Of a stretch of 64,000 nucleotides of DNA, positions 45,230 to 59,400 are shown piece by piece. Positions within the stretch are counted from its first letter, which is position 1. Every line of letters starts with the position of its first letter. The stretch is from Holacanthus passer. Lineage: Eukaryota > Chordata > Actinopteri > Pomacanthidae. The translations under genes and the position numbers were made by a program. The DNA lies in the NCBI GenBank assembly GCA_025331565.1, contig JAFREQ010000027.1:2923501-2987500 (forward strand). The letters run 5' to 3'. The notes below the pieces were generated by a model. That model did not search any database, was not told where the DNA came from, and saw only the letters and a program-made list of their open reading frames with translations.

Positions 45230-48200
45230 TTACAGCGCCTGTGTTTCTGGGTGCATTAGCTGCCGCACCACCAGGTCAATATTAATAATGGGACTGAAGT
45301 AGAGAGCCCAGTAGAAGAGGCAGTTGCACACAAACTGAGGGACAAAAGGCCACAGGAGGGCAAAGGCAAACCCCTGAGATAGCATCTTCCACAAGTGGTT
45401 CCACATCTTGCGCGGCAGAGACCTAACGAAAGTGGAAGATACAAGTTAGTGTATGTAGCCAACCTGTAAATTAACATGCAGTTGAACATAACAATTACAT
45501 CTCAGTGTAACTGTCAAGAGGTCTAGGAACACATGCAACAGAAAAAAAAAGCTTGAGAAATGCAAAGAAATGATTGCTCCTCTTCTTCTTCTTAGTGAGA
45601 AGACAGTAGTGTTCTTTGATCACCGCTTCTCAGTTTCTTCTTTATGTAACGGGTCCTTGAGTTACATGAAAGGCGCTTAAAATGTATTATCAGAATCATT
45701 ATCATTGTTCTCCAACAGATAATTTCTGAGTCAGGAGAGAATCATGAAGTGGGCTCTGGTTTACTGCAGGTGGGGTCATTCTATGAATTTAATGATACTG
45801 ACATTTAAAAGTCAGAAAATCAATATAAGCACCTCTTATTTCATTGCTGTCTGTTCCACAATGGTTCCAGTGTTTCCTTTTTAAAAGTGCATATTTAAAA
45901 GATAAACTGTCCATTCCTCCTAGCAGCCACTCTCTATCTGAAAGCACCTTTACAAGTTCTTCAGAGTTTAGGTGACAGGAAGATCCAGGTTATGGGTCGT
46001 TACTGTGGCGGAAAAGGTCTATATGTGACTGCGTGCATCAAAGAGAAAGAAAGAAAAAACAGAAAGAAAAAACCCAGGTTTCCCTCTGTGCCTACCTGAT
46101 CCTGGCTCTTGTCCAGAGTCTCCACAGGGCGCAGCCTTCCAGCACAGACAGCAGCATGGTGTTAACAATAATGAATCTCGATGTCCAGTAGTGGACGGCC
46201 AGCCAGTCCCAAGCAAACTCTGCTATCAGCTGGTACGGAAGCAGGAGGTACTTTACAAGAAACTCTCCCCACTGTCTCCAGCTGGGCTCCAACTAACAAA
46301 CACAGGAACACCACAGAAATAAAGGTGATGGTTGAAAAGGATTAGAACATGTAATAATGTAAAACTGATTGGTTAAAGTTATTTGTCATATAAAGTAGGT
46401 ACAGGAGATTTACATGCAGATGTTAAATTAAGACAATTCTAGCTGTGATATTTATTGTCACTTACCACTGTGAACATAATGCCTTGGCCAAATATTGAAT
46501 TTTCTTATTATCAAGAGGTTATTTTATGAAGTTATCTACCCTTTTTTATGTTTTTAACAAATGAAAGTATCTCTTTGTGACCCATTTTTAAAGATTTTCA
46601 TCTTCAGTAGGAACAAATTAGCGTTGGCTGAGAGCCACTGAGGGAAGGGAAGTTGGAAAATACTGAGAAACGGACTAAATCGATGGCGGTTTTGGTCTTT
46701 TAATAGGATTTGTTGGTGGATGGAGGTCATCTTCCCACATTAAAGTATAAAATTTCACTACCAATATCATTTAAAACCATGCCTATGCTCACAGCACCAT
46801 CAGACTATGAGCAGTAACCAGAACATCATGCGTATGTGAATGTACCTACTGTATTTCATCTCTCATAACAGATTTAATGATGCTGTGTTAGGTGGTAGTT
46901 TGCAAAGTGTCACCTGTGTGTTGAGGAAGCTGCTCTCCAATGATTGGTCGAGGTGTGTGATAGCAGGACAGCAGGTGTGCAGGAAGGGCAGGAAGGTTTC
47001 CGAGTAGTCGAATAAATACAAATAGAAGAGTGTGAGACGAGGGGAGCGCTTCAGTGCATACAGCAAGAACAGAGACTTCCCTGCATTAGCAGCCTGGTAC
47101 AAAGTGACAGAAGTACAAGTACACAGAGTAAGTGGACAGTCATTTGGTTGTTCAAATGATTCAACATTCAGTTCTCTAAAAAGGCATATGATCAGTGGTT
47201 TCTTTGTAGTACAATCAAACTTCTGGAGCAGACCAGACTCTTTACCTTGTATTCCCAGAGGTTCTGTGGAGGTTTGACTCCCAGGGCTTTAACTCTGTCC
47301 AGTTCAGCCAGAACAGCCCTTCTGTGAGCCTGATTTTCAATGCTGTAAGGAGGTTTTAACAACTCTTCATCTCCCAGCATCAACAGTAGCCTAAAGCCAA
47401 GAAATCAACACCACATGGCATGAACATAATGATCTGCAGCATGAGCTGTAACACAGTTTACATACTTTAGGGTGGTCTGTGTAAGTCTAAACCCCAACAA
47501 AGAACAATGTACCATAGTACTACAGTTGAAAGACAACAATACAGTATGTTGAATACACTGAACTCAGCTCTGTTTTGAAGGGTATAATGTGTCTGCAAGT
47601 CAAAATCAGGACAAGTAAATGAAACAAAACTGCACTGAAATAATATTGGATACAATTTGTCTACCTCCCATTGACGTTCTCCTGCTGGAAGGGTTCCCTG
47701 TAAAGCTGGGCCCAGGGACCCAAGTGATCCAGCCAGGACACTACTTCCTCCGGCGTCCAGCGAGACACAGGTTTACTGATCAGTGGGTCATGCTGGTCGA
47801 CCACACCACTGCTCCAGTGATACACCAGCACCACCACCTGGACACACACAGATATAAATAAACACTGTATAATGAACACTCACTTACCCTGCTTATACAG
47901 CACCAGGGTGCATTATGCCAACTAGTCAAAAGGTGGAGGTTCACAGCTCTGGTTTAGCCTACAGTACATCCAGGTTGTGAATGATTTGACATTTTTATAA
48001 ACAGTAACTGCTCACTCTCATTTCCAGTGTGAGTGAATGAGCGATTACATGTGTGTTTCTACTGGTTTTCAATCACAGTTACTGTATGATGACGGGTATC
48101 AAAATAAGAATGTAATGTGTCCTCTTCAGAACAAGACCCATTCTGAGCAAAGAAATAAACAGTCCTAAAAAAGATTCCTAAATATGACTGCCATGCATGA

Positions 48201-50966
48201 CAATTTGCCCCTGCTACCGTAAAATTCTTCATGGCTAGTCAATAAGTCAAACTCTACAAGTCTAAAAGTCTAAAAATCTGTAAAGGCAAAACCTCAATAT
48301 CTTCAGCATTTTTGAAATCAAAGGGCAAGAGATATTTAAACTGGTGTGCAGATAAAAGGTGGACCCACAGTACCAAGGGACGAGTGGGTGTATGAAGTTA
48401 ACCTTAAAATGTAAATACTGATTAAATATTGAAGCTCTGGGTCCACTTGAAATGATAAAGGCACTATCATCCTGGGACTTGTTCCTAGTTTTTACCCCTG
48501 CATGACAGATGTCAACAAATCAGCACCATCAGGTACTTAATGCTAAAACTATACACATCTCAGTTGGCAGGGAAAATAGTTTTCCAGTACAGTTCATGTG
48601 AACCAAGACAAACACAGTCAGCAGCATCCAAAACAAGGCTCAGCCCCCTTTCATGAAATGACCACATTCAGTCATGATATTCATTAATGAACCAGGGTTA
48701 AAAACAGGACCATGCCGTAATCTATTTACATTCTCTCAGCAGCACACGCCAACACACAAATTCACTGCCACGCGGCAAAACACACAGTGACGTTGCTCCC
48801 GAGTGCCACATGGACAAAATAAACATGGTCTGTCAACATGATATGAACAATCGACCTCTTTATATGAATTTCCTCCAAGGCATTTTGCAATAACCATTAA
48901 GCCAAAAAGTGGGCACAGCAGAAATAAAGCTCTATAATGACACTCACAGAAAAATAGGTTTCTAGACCAAACTTAACAGCAACAGCGTAATTTCTATTTT
49001 CTAATAATAACAATAATTTCTATTTTTTAAGAAAGGAAAACTGCAGTCACATCACTCACTATAAAAGACATTATAATAAAATGAATACTTACAGCCATAC
49101 ACGAGAGTGCAGTCAGGACTCCAGAAAAGAAGAAGCCTGCTCCTTTGTGCTGGTTCGTCTTGGATCTTCCCAAGTTGTCACCATACCTAAAAAAATGCAG
49201 ATATTTAATGGAGGCTGGCTCCTTTGCTTCAGACTGAAAGGAAAACTGCAATTTTACACAACAAAGTCTGTTCACATGTCTTTGAGAGTACAACTACATA
49301 TGTGAAAAATAGGTTTGCGGCTTCAGAGGGAGCTGCGCAAAGTGTACTAAATTGCTGGAAGTTATAAGATAAGATATTCCTTTATTCATCGCACAATGGG
49401 GAAAATTTCAAGTAACAAGTGATGTCACTTGAGTCAGCATCATTTGGGGCTGAAGAAAACAAGTTAGAAAATAACAAAAATCTGGAGGTGTGCATTAGAA
49501 AGATGTGAGTTTATCAGACCTCTGCTCCTCATCTCTGCTTGAGGCTACCTTAGCCATTACATGAATGACACACCCGAATCTCCAACCTAACAATTGACTT
49601 GCACCGTTTGTAGTGTAGACACCAGGTTTTGACAAGGAAGAAGAAAGCACAGAATACAACAGATGACATCTCAGATTCTGCAGCATTGATTTTGATCCTT
49701 GTTATATTAAACTGCCCATGCTAAATCGGTGTATGATAAGCTGACACTCTGTCCCACAGCTTTACAGCCAAACAGTTCATAGATTATACTGTACTACCTC
49801 TGGAAGGCCAGCAAGCTGCGGGCGATTTTGGGGTTAGTCTGGATCTCTGCTCTCCTCCTCTGAACAACCTCGCTGAACAGCTTGTCAGTTGCATCCCTAG
49901 AGAGAAGCGCATTAAGTTAACATGTGGAATTAGAAAATGAAAGTGAAATGAACTACAAGACAACAAACAAAAGAGGTAGTGAATGTAATGGTTATGTTCT
50001 TTGGGGGTTTTTGAGCAACGAGCTACTTAGCTCAGGCTGATTAGTACTGACTTGTGTCAGAGGAGCACATGGAATGAAATTGGGCCTTCCACAGCCATGT
50101 TGGGAAAGATTTGTGGTAATTCAAGATTCTCCTGTACGGTAGATACTTGTGTCTGATGGCAACAGCTTGCTTCCTCTCACATCTTACAGTAAAAAAGGAA
50201 ATCAATATGAAGACATTCAAAAAAAGTGAAGTAGTAGTGCCTGGTCATTTCTAACACCAACTCCATAATTCTTAGTGCCACTGAATGTGTTGTCAGATTT
50301 GTATAATTTTGCCAATTTTTAAAACAGTGTTTTATTTAGGCAGAGTTCAATTGCGGTTGCATTTAGTAATGGAAAACTTTGGCTTCTTTTGTTACATTAA
50401 AAAAAGTTTCCCAAAGTAAGGCACTGTTTTGGTATTGGTACAGACACTCAGTTATTGCCACAACACTAGTATTACAAGATTTCAAATGATATCCAGGCGG
50501 GGAGTTGTGAATGTGTACGACACCTGTCTCTCACTCTAACACACACATACACTTTTAGTGTCTTTTAAGGTTGACAGTAGGCCTCTGTTCACTACTGTAC
50601 ATGAGAGAAATGTGGTCAGAAAATCAAACATTCATTCCCTGATATGGCCTGGCTGTGAAAAGCATACCTCAGCAGTATGTTGATTTTAGGAAAGCCTTCC
50701 CACTTCTCCCGGCACTCTGGGCACTCATTCTTGTGGGAGGACTCCCACCACAGAGCCAGACAGTGGCGGCAAAAGTTATGGCCACAGGTCAGGGTGGTGG
50801 GGTTCACTAAGATGTCATAGCAGCAGTGACACGAGAACTCATGTTCTGAGATGTTGGTGGTAGAAGGTTTTGAGTTAGGAGATTCAGACAATTGAGGGGG
50901 GTTGTCCATTAATGCTCCCAGACCGTCATCTGATGAATCCCACTCCATCTGGTGCAACATATCCAT
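45230..50966 (-). CDS. bfar: bfar, bifunctional apoptosis regulator
   Basis: ER-anchored RING E3 ubiquitin ligase and anti-apoptotic scaffold that can contact Bcl-2 family proteins and caspase-8-type DED proteins. Eight coding exons: 50668-50966, 49798-49896, 49093-49186, 47665-47837, 47246-47390, 46914-47093, 46096-46292, 45230-45422. They total 1,380 nt (459 residues; the human protein has 450) with matching phases. Exon 1 carries a C3HC4 RING (CHCCYD, CGHNFCRHC, CPECREKW) after an acidic leader. Exons 4-5 encode the SAM domain, starting RWTPEEVVSWL. Exons 3 and 6-8 contain hydrophobic membrane segments (FFFSGVLTALSCMA, FAFALLWPFVP). A noncoding first exon has its donor at 51709. The largest introns hold nothing recognisable. 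Confidence 0.95.
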
Positions 50967-50968
50967 GT

Positions 50969-53430
50969 CTGAATAAGAGGAGAAACAAGGTTACAAAAGA
51001 AGAATAAATGGAGAAAGTGATAGATGTTTAAAGATGACAATATGGGTACAAAAAAGACAACTGGCAATTTAAAGTACCACATCAGAGCTTTTCTATGTTA
51101 TCCTCTTTACCAGAATTCACATATAAAACACATCTGATCATCTAAAACTACACAGCCAGCATTTGAAAATGATGAGCATACATGTAAACATGAGCTGTAG
51201 TTAAGGAACTATACCAGCTATGATCTGTAAAAACACAGGTACGCTCCTTTAACAGGTGTAACGTTGACTGACATTCAAGCAGGAGTAAATTATTTTAGCA
51301 CCTACTGACATAAATGAACGTGTTTTGTTTATAAGGAGCCGGTGTGTGTTAGCATCAGGTTAAATAAGCATCTACTGCTCAGACACTACAGAACAAATAG
51401 CATCAAACCGTGAAACAGAAAGAAAGCGTTAACGGTAATTTAGACACTGACATCTTAGAAAGCTAGTTAGCTACTTTGATAGCAGGTAACTTATCCTGAT
51501 CTGGACGTTAGCTGTAACCAGGAACTGGCTAGCTGGTTACTTACTAACGTTAGCTAGTTTAGCAACAACAAAATTTTTATCTAATGCTCTGTAAAGCAGA
51601 TATAACAGCTTACTGATATTATAAAAATGTACTATCGTTAGCTTAAGGTCTGATATGCTAGTTAGCAAGCAAGTGAAAGCAAGCTAACAGTAAGTGCTGT
51701 TAACTTACCTTTGCTAAGTTAGTAGCGTAGCTGCTAATAGTCATTCAGTAAAGTCAGTGTTTGACAGGTGACCAGAGCTGAGAACATAACTATCTGGTTA
51801 ACTAGCTCTGGTTCTAGTTAGTTAATCCCGAATTAAAGCGTCCACAGAGCAGATAAATATTTCTGCTTGATTAGCCGTCGCCATGACTGCACGCACACGC
51901 CCACGCACGTCAGCGTCACCAGTCACTGGCCGCGCGCACTCACCTGTCAACTCTCACCTGTGCCCAGATATGTAGAGCAGAGGTGGACGGAGGGAGAGCT
52001 CGTCCTCTGTCGGTGCTGCTGTTGTAAGTTGCTGCTGTCTGATTTCAGCCATGTGGCTTTTTAAAGCGGCTCCAGTTCAAAGTTCACATCTGATCCTGAA
52101 GCTCAGATTCTGGCCTTAAGTAAGAGGAGTTTCTGACCACGACACTGATGAAACAGTAACCTATTAACTTACACGTTGGCTCTGCATGTACAGGGCAGAT
52201 CATACTGTATTTATACTGAGTACAAATATACATAGAAATGCAGATTTTCTTAGTCTCAAACTGCACTTTTTGCTATAGTCACACATCCTCTGTGATCTGT
52301 TTCAAGCTGAACTATTTAATGAAAGCAGAAAACCATGAACGTGTTTAGGTGAATTTATTTTCTGGGGAAAATTAAGGAAAATATCCACGACCTGCAAAGT
52401 ATGTTGTGCATCTATGGAGGCAAATAATAACTTATAGTGCTGACATATTTTAATTTGAATACCATTTATCTGAATTTATGTGGTCTGAATTCACTCTTTA
52501 AATTTCTTTTTAGGTTCAACTGCTTATCCTCAGTATCCCAGATGCTGATTGCCAATATGAGGAACTAGTAAAGTTAGCAAAGCAAAGTTAAGTTTTCAGT
52601 TGCTTTCAAATCCAGTTCCCTTTAAAGGATTGAAAGTGCAAAGCATCCTGGGCCTGGCTGTCTTTCAGGTTATGGGCAATATCACCTGACAAAGAACAGG
52701 TTCAGGTAAACTGAGATGACACCTGTGTTAATGCAGTTATTTTAGTTTTGTACTTCCTTGTCATTTGCAAGTGCCTTCATAAATTCAATTGTTAAATATA
52801 AGAAGAAAACAATGTAATAAAGTTTACAAAATGTAAACCAAACTCACTTACCTCTTTAAGATTTGTGTCAATACAGTTAACACAGGTGTTATTTCTTATG
52901 GACCAAAATGTTGTTAATATACTGAGGACAAGTGATTACTATTGCTTGAGATTCTCACAATGAAGCACTTTCACTACCACTGGCCTTTAAAGTCCTTCAT
53001 TCACATGAAACTGAGAGGGAAAAATCGCTCTTTCGTTGGAGTCATAATTTGTGATGAGGGCTCAGAAGTAGACAGGCTTCATTTTATGGAGTTACAACCC
53101 AAAAACATGTTGTCCAAACGTTTATTATAAGACCCCAATCAATCCAAATTTAACCAAATTGGTGGCTTCATCTTTGACAGGTATGTTTATGCTAGCACTT
53201 TTCTATGCTGTCCAGTAGGTGGCGGTGTGAGCTTGCCAGCTTGTGACCCGCCGTCTGTAAACCGCTGGAAAAAAAACGAAGAAGAAGAAGCGGTGGCGCA
53301 ACATAGTTAAGCTAACAGAGACTGAAGGTTTAGTTCATGACAGCTGCCCTCATCCAGAATAACGCCACAACTTAGCTTCATTTACTCTTCGCCCCGGTTT
53401 TCTTATGACATCCTTCAAACACGCCGCACT
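50969..53430. promoter_or_regulatory. Head-to-head interval between bfar and the zinc-finger gene
   Basis: Contains the bfar leader intron (donor AAAG, then gtaag, at 51709), the bfar noncoding first exon and promoter, and the promoter of the divergent zinc-finger gene. TTAGC/GCTAAC words are dense at 51459-51700 and again around 53330. A perfect match to the CTCF core lies at 53212-53226. Between about 52,100 and 53,150 I see no gene. Confidence 0.5.
53212..53226 (+). promoter_or_regulatory. CTCF core motif, 15/15
   Basis: CCAGTAGGTGGCGGT matches CCASYAGRTGGCRSY at all positions, about 215 bp upstream of the zinc-finger start codon and inside the divergent bfar/zinc-finger interval. Confidence 0.45.
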
Positions 53431-56400
53431 ATGTTTGAGGTAACAACTTAGCTGCTACTCGGGCTTTTATTGCACAGCTGGCGGTCGTTTGCTGAGATTT
53501 AGCTTGACTGTGATAGTTTACTAGCTAACAGATGCAGTTCGTTAACCTGGTGTGCAGATAAATAAGAAGTGTCTTGGTAGGTGTTGGTCGACTGGGGTCT
53601 GATTATTAACCCTTTTTAATTCCTACATTCAACAACAGCTCTGACTAATATTATCAGAATAGCTTGGTAGCTTGCTAGTTAGCTAACTTAGTGACGTTTT
53701 CTTGTTTAACTAACAAGCGATGCGTTCAGGAACATATAGAACATATCCGGGGAAATTATTTATTGACAGCTCCTGCCTGTAGGGAAGGACCAGGCCTGTT
53801 TTGTGTCTAAGTGTTAATGAAGGAAATGGTAGTCAGTCTAATAAAACCTAAGTTTATTCAAGCCAGCATCTCACTGTAACATCATTGCTTTCATACATTT
53901 AAGATTGTGTTAGTACTGTAAAAACCTCAGTTAAAGACGGCAACTGTCACTTTCTTCTAAATATGTTTTTTTTTTGCATTATGCATGATCACACTACATT
54001 TGCTGAATGTAAACATTGCAAATATAGATTTTCTGTTCAGCAAAAGAACAGACAGAAAGACAGGTGAGAAAACGACAATGTAAGCAATTCAAGCTTTTAA
54101 TAATACACCAAAAATGAATTGGAATAGAAACTGAAATGCAACTACCTAACTGTACAAAGATAGGGCCATAGTAATACACTGTATATTAGTGTATGTAGGA
54201 TATAGTGTGTACTGTACAGCAAGATGTTTGATTGAATTTGCATTGATTAAAATAGAATCGTGGAATATGCTGTACATTTACATACATTACTCAGGTAGAT
54301 GTCTTGTATTACAGGTATGTAGTAATACAGGTATATGAGCTAACTAAAATGATAAATACTGAGATAATAACAAAAATTGTGCTGACTTGATTTTCAAAGA
54401 TTAAAAAAGTCAAAGTTTGATTGTGGGTTATGGAACAAGTTGTTCCCAAATAGGGCTGTAAGTACTGATTCATTATTGATTATATCCCAATTATTGGCTT
54501 TATCATTTAGTCTATAAAATATGATATGTTCTTGTAAAAATTGAATAATTTGACATCTAGTAATAGTTAGAAATATGTCATAATAACATGAAAACATCTT
54601 GTCATAATGAGAAAACAATGTTGTAAAAACATGATAATGAGAAAGTGAGTAAAAATTGTCTATTTTGTCATTGTGGCAGCAATTACACTGCTGTAGACGA
54701 CGCCTCTCAGTACAACAGTTTTAAGAAAAGCTTAACATTAAATCCTTGATGGAGATAGGATTTATGGCAGGAATGTTGACTTAATCTTAACTAGGTGTAC
54801 TTATTGGATTAGGTGAAAAGTGTGTAATTATCCTAAACAGTTAATTGTCATTACCGGTCTTAACACAGTGCTTTGACTTTTCTGTATGAATGGTCCAAAT
54901 CCATAAAAGTAGATCATGTCAGTTCCTTTTGTTGTCATGTCACATTTTTGCTGTTTCTCATTGCATAGCAGACCTTTCAGATCAGTCTGTGCTTACAGCA
55001 TCATTATCACACAACAATAGCATAACTAAGAGCTTACAATAATAATGGCCATGATGAATTTTATGACTCTGGCAAGATTCCAATTACTAATTCATACAGA
55101 ACTGAATAGTTACCAGTGGTATTAAGTAAGAGAGATGAATGAGTCTCCCGGGTAGGACAGCCTGCTCTGACAACCCACAGACACACACATTAGTATACTT
55201 TAATATGCAACACAATCCTATTGACAGCGTGCAGGAGTTCACTACTTCTTTTGCTTTATTTCAATGACCTATGCACCTGTCTATCAGATGTTCATTGCAC
55301 AATATTAAATTTAATGTGAGACTACAAGACTGGCAATGCGGGTCACATTCTTGGAACAATATATGAACCCAAGTAACAATGGGACGATTGTCTTAATCTG
55401 CTGTCATGAATGTGGCATTACCTGACCTTTTTCAAGCCGAAGACATCAATGTACTGAGCTATAAAGTATTTAGAAAGCATTTTTTCAGAATTATTTCTGC
55501 CAGATGAAACTTGTATTATTATGAATAGCGTTTTCTTTTAATTTAATTTCTTTAATTGATACCTTAAACTCGTGGTGGCTACACACCTTAAAGGTTGTTG
55601 AGGTTTGTTTCTGTATGCCTTGCAGTCGTTGGTTACTGAGAATGAGTGTCCCCATCTTTATTTCTTAATAGGATCCTGAACTCCAAGATCCATTATCACT
55701 GGCTTTAAATGAAAACTATGATGACCAGGATTCCCCACATCATGATTCAAAAAAAGCACCAACAAGCCCTGACTATAATTGCGAGACACCAGAGATTCAT
55801 GTAATCATCAAAGAGGAAGAGGAAGGCTGGACTGTGAGTGAAAATCGTGAGTGGAAAATCTTAAATATCAGCAAACTCTTACTAGATGACGTACACACAG
55901 TTACTTGATCGTAACTTTTCATGTTTTTATTTTGCCTTGTAATGTTAAACACAGATGAGGGCTTCAGTTCAGAGGGAGAAAAAGAGGATACTTCGACACA
56001 CACTTGTCATCCCCAGCTCAGAGAATGCGGGAAGGAGATCTCCATTTCATACGGAGTAAAGGGACAAGAGAGAATATATTCGGTGGAGAAATGCTCAGAG
56101 GAGTCTGCTGGCCTCACTCTCTATGGGCAGAGCTCCTCTGCCAGAGAGGGACAGCAGGGACACATGCTCATGGACTCTGATGAGAAACCTAAGATTTCCT
56201 GTATAAGTGGAAAAACGCCGGGAATTGTGACTGTGCACCAGTGCAATAACACAGTACGTGAGACGACCCCCAGTCACAAAAGAAACATGAAATCCCATCA
56301 GAGAACACAAGCAGCGGATGAGTGTTATGCACAAGACCAGAGCCTTGACGTGAAACAAAGCACATCTTTGCTAACAGAAGCAGAACTATATGAGACCAAA

Positions 56401-59400
56401 ACATCAGCACCTTGCCAAACAGTATGTAAAAATATTTTTTTCTAGAAATTCATTATTTTCCAATCTGCAAACATTAGTAATTAGTAGAGAGAATTATCAT
56501 TTCCTTGTCATCTAGTAGTGGTGTCAACAACAAAGTGGTCCTCTAATACCACTACTGATGTGGCTAAATGTGTTATGTTTTCGTTTGCTGGTTTCTGACA
56601 GCAGGACTGACCTGAAGCTCCATCTGAAACTTGTCCACAAACGGAGCAGAACAGGTAGCCTCATATGGCAATTTTAGGGGCGTAGATTATGCCAATGATC
56701 GCATATCACAAGCGTGCACCTCCTCTTGAAAAGTGACATTAGTCAGGCTGAATGAGGCGATTTATGACAAGTTTGTCAAGTTTAGAGTTTGGTGAATTTG
56801 ACTTGAAACACTTGTACGAACAAACAAAACGTTTAGGATGAAGAATACTGGAATTTTCCTATGTGAGGCCCAATGACTCTTTTTAAAAAAAATTTAATAA
56901 TAATTTAATTTTTAGTTAAGTATCAAACAAAGTGTGATTATCAAAGTAGGCAGATAACGTTCATTGTCATTGAGTACCTTTTATTTTTCATGATAATACA
57001 TTCCAACCAAATGATGTCCGATGTCCAAATCTGGTGTCACTTCTTATTTGAAAATTAATGTCTTTTCATGCTGTGTTCTGTGTTTTAAGGATTCTCCCGA
57101 ACATAAGCCCCTGATGTCACATGAACTGAAGATGGCATCTGCAAACTTAGAGGACCAAACGCTCCATTTGACTGTCAGATTGCAGGCAGGGGGGAGGAGG
57201 AGGAGGAACAAGTGGAGGAACAAGATGAAGAAATTGGTGGTTTAATCAACTCCGATGGAGAAGTGGTTGAATGGGATGCCAGTAAGTCATTCATAAGAGC
57301 ACATTTACTACATAGCCAGGACTTATGCAAGCAGTACACATTTATTTACTCAAGGGACCACTCTTGTTTTGGTTTCCCATGAGTTTATTTGGTAAAGAAT
57401 ATTTTAAGCAGCAGTTAAATATATAAGACATTTTCTCAGACTTGGCGTTCAAATATATTAAGTATTTCCAAAACAAGACCTTTTATACTCATGAGAACTC
57501 TTTTGTACAGAGCCTTAGTTCTTTTGTTTTTGTTCACATTCACAGTTTAAAGGGTGGTCATAGCACACAACATAACGAAAATACAGTATGCATTCAGTTT
57601 GCCATTATATTGACTTCATTTTCTTTCTAGAATGCAGCCATTTATGTTTGGCCTGAGTGCATAAACTACAGTTTTAAAATAATATCGAAGATGTTGAATA
57701 TCAGTTGTCGTGTCAGGTACTTCTGAACCTGAGTCAACTATCTTGATTTTTACAGGAGACAGTCCTGACCAAGGCTCTGATTGCACAGAAAGTCCTCAGC
57801 CTAGCAAGGTAATTTGTCTTATGACATAGTTTATCGACTCAAAAGCGTAGTTATGGGCTGTCCCCTTTAAGTCTCTTAAACCTCTGATTGCATTATAATA
57901 CAATTCAACACCACCACACATACAACCTCCAGAATGAAGGTAGAGTTGAGCCAATATGCAAAACCTGAAAAAAATGGAATTTTGCAATGCAGCTTTTCCA
58001 CTTTGACAAAGTAGAAAGGTAGAAATGTCTCCATGAAAATGTCTTCAAAAACAATGAGTTATCCTGAATATGTTTTTATTGTTTGCCAGAAGTGTGATCC
58101 ACTTATTTAATGAATTGTCATGCGTGTCCCTCAAAGACCCCCAAAATTTTCTTTTTGTCTGATGTCCCTGTGCTGTCTAACTCTTGAGATACTGACTTTA
58201 CTGTCTTAAATTACTGGAATACCACAGTGTAACTTCTGTATATTTCACCTTTAAATTTCAACATAAAAAACCCCCAATTAAACAGAGTCGGTCTCACTAT
58301 AGGATAGATATATATGCTGCCTCCTACCCCACACAGATAAGAAAAATGAATCTTTACTCCCACAGAATAGTCTGGATTATATCCTATAACTACTGCTATA
58401 AAAATGAATTTCTCTCCTATGTTTGCAGGCTTAAGTACTGTTACCCAGGGGACGCTTGGCGGGTATGTTTCTGATGGCTTTTAATGATTATGATCACAGG
58501 GTGTCGTCCTGGCCGAGTCTCAGCTGCAAGGCCAAAACCAGAGAGACAGCAGCAGTCCGACGCTGATCATGGAAGTTGTGTCTGTGGGGGAGGATGAAGA
58601 AAGGGATGAAGGGGAGGAAAAAGAGAGAGTAGTAAAGATGGCAGCTGTCTCGTCCTTATATCGCGGTAAGCACAAGTCAACAGAAAACTGTACAGGTTGT
58701 AGATAATAGTTATGACTCAGTTCTGAGGTTTATCTTTGTACATGCAATGTTACTAGGAAAGAGACACAGAAGAAAGAAAAAGGTTCCAGAAATAACTGTG
58801 GTGTCGTTGGACGTCTCAGACACAGAGAAAGAAGTCCCTGCAAATCCCGGTGAGTCATGGAAAGACAATTTTCATTATAATACACATTCACAATATTGCT
58901 TGAAGTAGTACATGGAGAGGATTCAGAAGAGCCTTGGTAAGAGTTGGGTGGATTATTTTAATTTAACCTGGTATTCAGATTTCAGCATCATAGCATCGTT
59001 TGTTTGTTCGCATATGGTAATATTTTCTGCTGTTTGTCTTTGTCACAAAGTAAAAAGAAGGGGCAGAAGAAAGATTTCAGAAATTCCACTGTTGTCGAGT
59101 GAAGACTTAGAGGCAGAGCCAGGAAGTGAGTGTTCCTCTTGATTTTTATGGTGATGTTTATGCATTTGAAATATAAATTTTCCATGTTGTGTTTTTCTTA
59201 TAATAAGTCTTACTTTTTATCTTTTAGTATCAAGACGTACCCGAAGAAGGAGAAATGTTCCTACCATAGTGGAATCAGAAGAATTAAACTCAAAACCTGC
59301 CCGTCGTGCTGCAGGTGAGATGAGAAGAAAATCAGGGGTTGGATATCATTTTGATTCAGTCCGATTTTGCACATTGACTCTGATTTGTTTCATGTTATTT

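Noticed and set aside
55834..55840. Alternative donor gtgagtg after ACT in zinc-finger exon 2
   Set aside because: Joining it to exon 3 gives an early stop in exon 3, whereas the donor at 55847 keeps the long open frame.
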